A stretch of DNA of 42,260 bases from an uncultured Flavobacteriaceae bacterium (GTDB lineage Bacteria; Bacteroidota; Bacteroidia; Flavobacteriales; Flavobacteriaceae), in NCBI GenBank assembly GCA_943789455.1, contig CALSUE010000006.1:1-42260 (forward strand). Direction: 5' to 3'. This document shows positions 37,101 through 42,260 of this stretch, piece by piece (position 1 is the stretch's first letter; each line of letters starts with the position of its first letter). Below the pieces are notes generated by a model. That model saw only the letters and a program-made list of their open reading frames with translations. It was not told the DNA's origin and ran no database searches. A program made the translations under genes and the position numbers.

Positions 37101-37339
37101 TCTTGTCTTTTAAACCCTAAATATGAAAAAATTAAAACTTTCTCATCCTCTGGACTGAGAGTAATTTTAAAATTACCATCAAAATCTGTTAACGCACCGC
37201 TTTTGGGTGAATTTTTAATTTGGATTGTTACTCCAGGTAAACCTTCACCAGTATCATCAGTAACATTTCCAGTAATTACTTTAGATTGTGATAGTAGTAT
37301 TGTGGGTAACATAAAAAAAATAAAAAAAAGTTTTTTCAT
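34178..37339 (-). CDS. SusC-like TonB-dependent outer-membrane transporter
   Basis: A 1053-aa SusC/RagA family transporter. The signal peptide covers residues 1-18. A carboxypeptidase-D-regulatory-like domain (about 20-100; GNVTDDTGEGLPGVTIQIK) precedes the TonB-box-like DEVVVVGYG (about 100-108), the plug (about 115-235; LLQGRAAGVQV, IRGTNSLRGNNEPLYVIDGV, SATAIYGSRGANGVVLITTK) and the 22-strand barrel ending in a terminal Phe. It imports oligosaccharides across the outer membrane using TonB energy. It is transcribed from a promoter with HTCS-type operator and is divergent from the HTCS gene. Confidence 0.97.
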   Translation of the reverse strand: MKKLFFIFFMLPTILLSQSKVITGNVTDDTGEGLPGVTIQIKNSPKSGALTDFDGNFKITLSPEDEKVLIFSYLGFKRQEINVSNSSFLKIQLETDATQLDEVVVVGYGSILKKDVTGALVSVKVKDNVANQSFSVDQLLQGRAAGVQVTQNAGSPGSGISVKIRGTNSLRGNNEPLYVIDGVIISSAGEDVLAAGGVGNSGQENQNGLNGINPRDIESIQILKDASATAIYGSRGANGVVLITTKKGEKGKVKMSSFITNSIRSIDKTYDVLDGVGYANYQNELALLNGNNPRFDVGASGVFGVTYDPAGNPTVSDTPAQILNWQDELYRQSFSTKVGFTASGGSDNGNYYISAGFDDQKGIVSNSSLKSTDVRINLNQDLSDKLKLRARVSASFNDTNFAESGDLIGANQSFVRNSILFRPVLTGEIEDFGDDLESGNPYSWVNDFLDVSKEKRYIASIGLTYKLPLKGLTYQIKAGGNIRTKDRRRFYGLTTWQGALGNGALQISTLNAKSYQINNFLRFNRTFNRKHRINATAGITYDVRNVENSIYAVEDFVTTELTIQQPFLASVITQPLRFLKSDQQIFSVLGRLNYTYNNKYILTASFRRDGVSKFAKNNRFGFFPSFALAWRMDNENFIKNLNIFENLKLRAGWGQIGNHGVRAYGTLSDYGINGQLYGTPGNGTSVVLTLNNIANPNLTWETTEQLNLGLDFESKNNRVSGSIDLYDKTTKNLLQNTPIPTSSGFSNILINRGSMSNKGIEVALNFNPISTDDFDLNIGGNIAFNKTRIEELGIPLKDFYIDGVAEQRSYYYGAQISRGQYFRTPVNVFIEGEETSLFYGLQTNGIYQTDDTDIVDGAQPGDVRFVDQNEDGVIDILDRTFIGNPNPDFVYGFNLNFKYKRFTTNLLFNGVYGNDIANGNLIKLNNAEGLQTNISPNAYNNAWRPDAQTNLYPRIGYEVIPNQSLAVSDRIIEDGSFLRLNNVTLSYDIPVDKIKMFERFNIYVAGQNLVTWTSYSGYNPEVSSFLNNGLINGVDWNGAPNAKTFLLGININF

Positions 37340-37400
37340 AAGTTTTTATATTTATTGTTTTAATTTAAATTAAGATGGGTAGGGGTGTTTCATCTTGTAA

Positions 37401-37465
37401 CAAATATAGGATTATAAGCATTTTACTGTTTGTAACTTATGAAGAAATAAATAACACATTTGAAG
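37401..37465 (-). promoter_or_regulatory. HTCS-type operator and -7 box for susCD
   Basis: On the minus strand CTTCAAA (plus strand 37459-37465) and CTTCATA (37438-37444) are 21 bp apart. A perfect -7 box TATATTTG (plus strand CAAATATA, 37401-37408) lies 29 bp beyond the proximal copy. There is no -33 TTG at the normal distance, which fits activation by a bound regulator. A third, weaker copy (TGTGAAG, 37481-37487) sits 22 bp further out toward the HTCS gene. Confidence 0.72.
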
Positions 37466-37570
37466 CAAAACTATTTATTATGTGAAGTAGTTCCTATTAA
37501 TCAATTATATTTATAAATAATTCATAAAAATTTAATTGGTGCCGTTAATATTAAAAATAATGTGAAAAAT

Positions 37571-40500
37571 ATGAATTTACGAAAGTTTATTTCTCTCTTG
37601 TCTTTCTCTTTAATTTTAGCTTTTAACTCATTATTTGGGCAATCAAATACTAATGAGTATAACTTTGTTTCTATAAATGAAGACATAACTCAAAGTGCCA
37701 TAACTTCTATATACAAAGATTCAGAGGGTTTTATTTGGATTACTACCTATGGTGATGGAATTCTAAGATATAACAGTGTAGATTTTAAGAGTTATAATCA
37801 GGGTCAAAATTCAGATAAAAAATCTTTAAACAGTTCTATAGTTTTTTCAATATTTCAGGATACTCAGAAAAATATTTGGGTTGGAACTGAATTAGGGTTA
37901 AATATTTATAACAATAAACTAGATAAGTTTGAAAATATAGATTTAGATGGTAAAAAACAAAAATTTCCCATACATGCTATTACAGAATATGATGAAAACA
38001 CCTTGCTTCTTGGTACTCACGAAAATGGATTGTATAAGCTAGATAAGAATACACTAAAATCAAAATTAATAAAATATCAAGAAAAAAAACCATTAAAGAA
38101 TCTTCAAATCAATACAATTATCAAATCTTCTAATGGTCGTTTTTTAATTGGAACTAATCATGGTTTATTGACATTTGATCCTTATGACGAAATTCTTCAG
38201 TTAGCTAAGTTTAATACAGAAAAAGGATATGGAACTATAGAAAAATCTATAGAATCTATGGTTTTAGGAAAAGATAATTCTCTTTGGATAGGAACTTCTT
38301 CATCCGGACTTTATAAAATAACTAATAATGATGATCTCTATTTTATTGAAAAGTTTTCTATAACTAGAAAAAGAATATTGTCTATAGCTGAAAAAACAAA
38401 TGGAAATATTTTATGTGGAACAGAAAATGATGGTCTTTTTGAAATTAATTACAAAACAAAAAAAATCATAAACTACCAACAAGATAAGCTAAATGTAAAA
38501 GGAATTAAATCTAACTCTATTTGGACGGTATTTACAGATGATAAAAATAGAATATGGCTTGGTTATTATAATCAAGGAATAGATGTACATGACGATAATT
38601 ATAAAAAGTTTTATACTATTCAAAGCTCATTAAATTTCACTAATTCACTAAATAAGAATTCTGTTACTGGTATTGTAAAGGATGAAAAAGGTAGATTTTG
38701 GATAAGTATGTTTGATGGAGGTGTTGATGTTTATGATCAAGAAGCAAAAGTTTTTGTCAGTTTATTTGATCAAAAAAATGGGATTTCCAAAGGATTAGAT
38801 CGTTTAGCGATTCCAACTATTTTTATAGATAGTAATAACAATGTTTGGGTTGGAACTTGGGAATCTGGTTTGTTTTTATTAAAAAACAACAGCAATAAGT
38901 TTGTAAATATAAATATGTCTTCTGAAAATAGCGTACTTAAATCCAACAGAATAATGAGTTTTGATGAAGACTCAAAAGGAACCATTTGGATTGGTTCTTT
39001 TTTAGGTGGACTGTATTCATACGATCCAAACAAAGGAATTTTCAAACATCATGATTCATCAGAATTTAAAAAATATAATATTGATACAAGTAATATTAGA
39101 AAAGTATTAGTAGATCATGAAGATAATATTTGGCTTGGAACAAGGGCAGGATTATTTAAAGTTGAATTGTCTTCGAATAACACGTTTAAAGTTAGATCTT
39201 TAAATAAAGAAATGAATGCCAACTTTGAAATAAATTTTAATAATTCAATAATACCTAGTATTGTATTTAGCTTATTTGAGGATTCAAAGAATAATTTATG
39301 GATTGGCACATTGGGCGATGGACTTTCTAAATATAATATTGAAAAGAAATCATTTAAAAGGTATGATAAAAACACAGGTCTAATTCATGAAACTGTTTTT
39401 TCAATTACTGAAGATCATAATGGAACTATTTGGATTGGTGGTAATAAAGGTCTTACAAAATTAAATACAGAAAAAAATACCTTTACAGATTTTAGTAAAA
39501 AGGATGGGTTATTATCCAATAGTTTTAATTATAATGCTGTTTATAATGATAAAAACAATGTATTATATTTTGGTTCTTCTAGGGGAATAAATTACTTTAA
39601 TCCTGACGAGATTAGCTATAATCAGGAAAAACCAATAGTCTATTTGTCTAACTTAAGGATATATAATGATCTGATTAAACCAGATAAAGATCAGAGTCCG
39701 CTTAAAGAGGTTATTTCTAAAACGAAAGAATTAGCCTTGAATCACAGCCAAAGAGTTTTTACAATTGATTATGTTGGGATCAGCTATACTCGAAGTGAAA
39801 ATAACCAATATGCTTATTTTTTAGAGGGTTATGATAATGAATGGAATTATGTCGAAACCACTAGAAGCGCTACCTATAAAAATATTCCAGCGGGTGACTA
39901 TACTTTTATGGTTAAATCCTCAAATAATGACGGTGTTTGGAATAATATACCTACTACATTAAAAATTAAAATTCAACCAGCTTGGTGGTCAACTAAAACA
40001 GCAATTACCAGTTACTTTTTATTATTAGTATTGTTAGGGTATTTTATCTACAAGTTTCTAGTTACTAGAATAGAAGAAAAAAGAATTTTACAGTTAGAAA
40101 GACAAGAATACAAGCAGTTTGAGGCTCTAAATGCAAAAAAAATACATTTTTTCACAAATATTTCTCATGAATTCAGAACTCCTTTAACCCTAATTTTAAC
40201 TCCGTTAGAAGATATTATTCAAAATACAAAGAATAAATTTCCTAAAGAAATTAATGAAAAACACAATATAATTTTTAAAAATGCAAAGCGTCTTTCAAGA
40301 CTTATTAATGAGCTTATGGACTTTAGGAAGCTTCAATTTAACAAAATGACTATTAATGCTTCTCAAATTAATATTATACCTTTTATTCAGGAGGTAGTTA
40401 GTCATTTTGAAGAAGAAGCATTTCTTAAAAATATTATGTTATCTGTTGATTATGATCAGGATGATCTCATGATATGGTCTGACCCATCTATGTTAGAAAA

Positions 40501-41734
40501 AATAATTTTCAACTTATTATCAAATGCATTCAAAGCAACACCAATAGGGGGGTTAATTACAGTTCATGTAAATAAATCTCCAGAATTAATAGAGCTTCCT
40601 TTAGTTAATAAAAATAAAGCTATTGAAGCTTTAGAAATTATCATAAGAGATACTGGTCTTGGTATCAAAGAAGAAAATTTAACCAAGGTTTTTGATCGTT
40701 TTTATCAGGCTGATGAAATGAATGAGCAATATTATGGCGGAACAGGAATTGGTTTGGAATTAGTTAAGAATTTTGTAAATCTACATAAAGGTAAAATTGT
40801 CTTAACTAGTAAAGAAAATATTGGAACTCAATTTAAAATTTATTTTCCGTTAGGGTATCACCATCTAAAAATAGCTGAGATCAATAAAGAAGAGAATAAG
40901 GTTATTAATCAATACTCTGAATCTCAAAATAAAAATTTAGAGGAGTTTGAGCCATTATTAGAGGAGGAGTATACTAGTAAAAAAATAGTTTTAATTGTTG
41001 AAGATAATGCGGAGTTGAGATCATACATGAAAAATGAATTGATTTCTGAATATAGTATTAAAGAAGCAGAAAATGGTTTAGAGGGCATTGAAAAAGCAAA
41101 CAAATACATGCCAGATATTATTATTACGGATGTTATGATGCCAGTAATGGACGGTTTTGAATTATGCTTGAGAGTTAAAAGTGATATTAAAACTAGTCAT
41201 ATTCCTATTTTAATGGTTACAGCAAAAGGAATGCAAATAGATAAAGTAAAAGGAATAGATTCTGGTGCTGATGTATATTTAAATAAGCCTTTTAATATGA
41301 AGGTTTTAAAATCTCATTTAAACCAATTAATTACCAGTAGGCAAGTCTTATTTGATAAATATTTTAATAGTGTCAGTACAACAATAAACTCAGATCACAC
41401 TACATCCTTAGATAAGGAATTTATGAATAATGTTCTCAATTATATTAATGAAAACATAAACGATGAAAAATTAAATGTAGAAAACCTTGCTGGCGAATTA
41501 CTGTTAAGTAGAAGTAAATTATATCGAAAAATTAAGGCATTAACTGGAGATACAGCAAATGAGTTTATTAGAAAAGTTCGTTTGGAAAAGGCTAAACATA
41601 TCATTGAAACTACAGAATATACGATAAGTGAAGTCTGTTACAAGGTAGGTTTTTCGTCTCCATCATATTTTACAAAATGTTTTAAAGATTATTTTGAGTT
41701 TTTACCGACGGAGGTTAGGGATAACGTTAAATAA
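37571..41734 (+). CDS. Hybrid two-component system regulator (HTCS)
   Basis: A one-protein sensor and regulator. I choose the ATG at 37571 (1387 aa); an in-frame GTG at 37562 would add three residues. The signal segment ends near residue 24. Two-component propeller repeats (IWIGT...G-L--Y pattern) fill about 30-710 and form the periplasmic sensor. A Y_Y_Y domain follows (about 730-805), then a transmembrane helix near 815-835. The HisKA domain has phospho-acceptor His866 (NISHEFRTP). HATPase motifs are NLLSNAFKAT, DTGLGI and GGTGIGLEL. The receiver has Asp1187 (IITDVMMP). An AraC-type HTH ends the protein (about 1280-1385). It presumably senses xylan oligosaccharides and binds the 21-bp direct repeats upstream of four operons here. 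Confidence 0.95.
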   Translation: MNLRKFISLLSFSLILAFNSLFGQSNTNEYNFVSINEDITQSAITSIYKDSEGFIWITTYGDGILRYNSVDFKSYNQGQNSDKKSLNSSIVFSIFQDTQKNIWVGTELGLNIYNNKLDKFENIDLDGKKQKFPIHAITEYDENTLLLGTHENGLYKLDKNTLKSKLIKYQEKKPLKNLQINTIIKSSNGRFLIGTNHGLLTFDPYDEILQLAKFNTEKGYGTIEKSIESMVLGKDNSLWIGTSSSGLYKITNNDDLYFIEKFSITRKRILSIAEKTNGNILCGTENDGLFEINYKTKKIINYQQDKLNVKGIKSNSIWTVFTDDKNRIWLGYYNQGIDVHDDNYKKFYTIQSSLNFTNSLNKNSVTGIVKDEKGRFWISMFDGGVDVYDQEAKVFVSLFDQKNGISKGLDRLAIPTIFIDSNNNVWVGTWESGLFLLKNNSNKFVNINMSSENSVLKSNRIMSFDEDSKGTIWIGSFLGGLYSYDPNKGIFKHHDSSEFKKYNIDTSNIRKVLVDHEDNIWLGTRAGLFKVELSSNNTFKVRSLNKEMNANFEINFNNSIIPSIVFSLFEDSKNNLWIGTLGDGLSKYNIEKKSFKRYDKNTGLIHETVFSITEDHNGTIWIGGNKGLTKLNTEKNTFTDFSKKDGLLSNSFNYNAVYNDKNNVLYFGSSRGINYFNPDEISYNQEKPIVYLSNLRIYNDLIKPDKDQSPLKEVISKTKELALNHSQRVFTIDYVGISYTRSENNQYAYFLEGYDNEWNYVETTRSATYKNIPAGDYTFMVKSSNNDGVWNNIPTTLKIKIQPAWWSTKTAITSYFLLLVLLGYFIYKFLVTRIEEKRILQLERQEYKQFEALNAKKIHFFTNISHEFRTPLTLILTPLEDIIQNTKNKFPKEINEKHNIIFKNAKRLSRLINELMDFRKLQFNKMTINASQINIIPFIQEVVSHFEEEAFLKNIMLSVDYDQDDLMIWSDPSMLEKIIFNLLSNAFKATPIGGLITVHVNKSPELIELPLVNKNKAIEALEIIIRDTGLGIKEENLTKVFDRFYQADEMNEQYYGGTGIGLELVKNFVNLHKGKIVLTSKENIGTQFKIYFPLGYHHLKIAEINKEENKVINQYSESQNKNLEEFEPLLEEEYTSKKIVLIVEDNAELRSYMKNELISEYSIKEAENGLEGIEKANKYMPDIIITDVMMPVMDGFELCLRVKSDIKTSHIPILMVTAKGMQIDKVKGIDSGADVYLNKPFNMKVLKSHLNQLITSRQVLFDKYFNSVSTTINSDHTTSLDKEFMNNVLNYINENINDEKLNVENLAGELLLSRSKLYRKIKALTGDTANEFIRKVRLEKAKHIIETTEYTISEVCYKVGFSSPSYFTKCFKDYFEFLPTEVRDNVK

Positions 41735-41760
41735 TTGTACAAAATTTTAAAATTTTACAA
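41735..41760. repeat. AT-rich inverted repeat just after the HTCS stop
   Basis: TTGTACAAAATTTT (41735-41748) faces AAAATTTTACAA (41749-41760). The arms are complementary except for one bulged C. It begins at the base after the HTCS stop codon, so it may act as a weak terminator. Its TGTAC also recurs twice just downstream, so an operator role is possible. Confidence 0.4.
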
Positions 41761-41762
41761 AA

Positions 41763-41783
41763 TGTACTAAATTTGTACTAAAA
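41763..41783. repeat. Tandem TGTACTAAA motif, 11-bp period
   Basis: TGTACTAAA starts at 41763 and again (TGTACTAAAA) at 41774, one helical turn apart. A third TGTAC is in the inverted repeat at 41736. This may be a binding site upstream of the gene at 41986; no regulator is recognised. Confidence 0.35.
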
Positions 41784-41830
41784 TATAATTAACTTTAATT
41801 TATTTTTAGAACTACATATTTAAATATACT

Positions 41831-41903
41831 CCCCATTATAAGGTTATTACCCCTCAGTTTTTTCTACCCCAAAACAATACTACCCCAGTAATATTTATAC
41901 CCC
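41831..41903. repeat. Five CCCC blocks at about 17-bp intervals upstream of the 41986 gene
   Basis: CCCC blocks start at 41831, 41850, 41867, 41883 and 41900 (spacings 19, 17, 16, 17). The last four are all preceded by TA, giving TACCCC. In DNA this poor in GC such regular C-runs stand out. The array lies about 85 bases before the start codon at 41986. It may be a cluster of operator half-sites. Confidence 0.5.
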
Positions 41904-41985
41904 GCTAAATTAATTTTTATTTTTTTTAAATTCATGTAGTGTGAATATTTATCAACTAATTAACTAAAACCTAAAAACAAACATC

Positions 41986-42260
41986 ATGAAAAAAACAGTA
42001 TTAATTTTATTATTGGTTATCCCTAGTTTACTATTGGCTCAACAAAAAAAAGGATTTGTGCGAAGTTCTCTTCACATGCATTTAGTTGATGATTTTAGTT
42101 TTGACAATGGAGACAAAGTGTTAGATTCTTACAACAAGTTTCAATTCCCTCAAAATTACAATGACCATCGTATAAATTTAAACAAGATTAAGTTATCTGA
42201 ATATGAACTAACCGATGAGGAAAAAGCTACTTCAGGAAAGAAAAAAAGTTTATTAGGTGC
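41986..42260 (+). CDS. Start of an unrecognised secreted protein (cut by window edge)
   Basis: The first 91 codons of an open frame that runs off the right edge. The N-terminus is a clear signal peptide (MKKTVLILLLVIPSLLLAQ) with likely cleavage after LLAQ near residue 19. The visible mature part is polar, with LHMHLVDDFSFDNGD and LSEYELTDEEKA, and I do not recognise a family. The A-rich leader (CTAAAAACAAACATC) is typical of flavobacterial translation starts. The gene lies 251 bp beyond the HTCS, in the same direction, behind an unusual repeat region. The HTCS-type operator seen at the xylan operons is absent here, so it may not belong to the xylan locus. Confidence 0.75.
   Translation, partial: MKKTVLILLLVIPSLLLAQQKKGFVRSSLHMHLVDDFSFDNGDKVLDSYNKFQFPQNYNDHRINLNKIKLSEYELTDEEKATSGKKKSLLG

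Noticed and set aside
43..37339. An ulvan or glycosaminoglycan locus, suggested by the sulfatase types
   Set aside because: No polysaccharide lyase of ulvan or glycosaminoglycan families, no unsaturated glucuronyl hydrolase and no rhamnose genes are seen, whereas xylanases and the XylA/XylB route are. Sulfatase subgroup names alone do not define the substrate.
41831..41903. G-quadruplex on the minus strand from the five GGGG runs
   Set aside because: The loops would be 12-15 bases, much longer than in stable quadruplexes, so the spacing fits protein binding better.
1..42260. CRISPR arrays, insertion sequences, tRNA or rRNA genes
   Set aside because: I found no regular spacer-repeat array, transposase motif, or structural RNA signature in the intergenic regions, which are all short.

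Overview
The window is low-GC DNA with the hallmarks of a marine Bacteroidetes, most likely a flavobacterium. These include a SusC/SusD pair, a hybrid two-component regulator (HTCS), type IX secretion (T9SS) sorting domains, TAnnTTTG-type -7 promoter boxes, almost no Shine-Dalgarno sequences, and many exported sulfatases. Nearly all of it is one polysaccharide utilization locus (PUL). The enzyme set (two GH10 domains, GH30, GH43, GH3, two esterases, then xylose isomerase and xylulokinase) points to a xylan. The six S1 sulfatase domains and a formylglycine-generating enzyme (FGE) suggest that the xylan is sulfated. The substrate is inferred, not shown.

Layout. (1) 43-9167, minus strand: a compact operon, in transcription order sulfatase-GH10 fusion, GH3, sulfatase, sulfatase, esterase. 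(2) 9351-13040, plus strand: a lipoprotein FGE, a DUF1800 protein and a Tat-exported DUF1501 protein. (3) 13140-19679, plus strand: xylB, xylA, a sodium/solute symporter, a CE1-like lipoprotein esterase and an aldose 1-epimerase. (4) 19711-32433, minus strand: an eight-gene operon, in transcription order GH30, three sulfatases, a beta-helix/CBM/T9SS protein, GH10, a GPH-type MFS transporter and a cytoplasmic GH43. (5) 32616-37339, minus strand: susC then susD, ending in a 32-bp perfect palindrome. (6) 37571-41734, plus strand: the HTCS, divergent from susC. (7) 41986 to the right edge: the start of an unrecognised secreted protein with an unusual repeat-rich upstream region. No intergenic stretch exceeds 300 bases.

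How it works together (inference). Surface GH30 and the beta-helix protein, with SusCD, bind, cut and import chains. Periplasmic sulfatases, activated by the FGE, remove sulfate while esterases remove acyl groups. GH10 and GH3 shorten the chains. Oligosaccharides cross the inner membrane by the MFS transporter and are cut by GH43; xylose enters by the SSS symporter. Epimerase, XylA and XylB deliver xylulose-5-phosphate to the pentose phosphate pathway.

The most notable observation is regulatory. Four promoters (sulfatase-GH10, xylB, GH30 and susC) each carry the same direct repeat, CTTCAAA-N14-CTTCAAA or a close variant with a 21-bp period. In each, a TAnnTTTG-like -7 box lies 28-29 bp downstream. 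This looks like the HTCS operator that ties the locus into one regulon. A matching half-site at bases 1-12 suggests the regulon continues to the left of the window.
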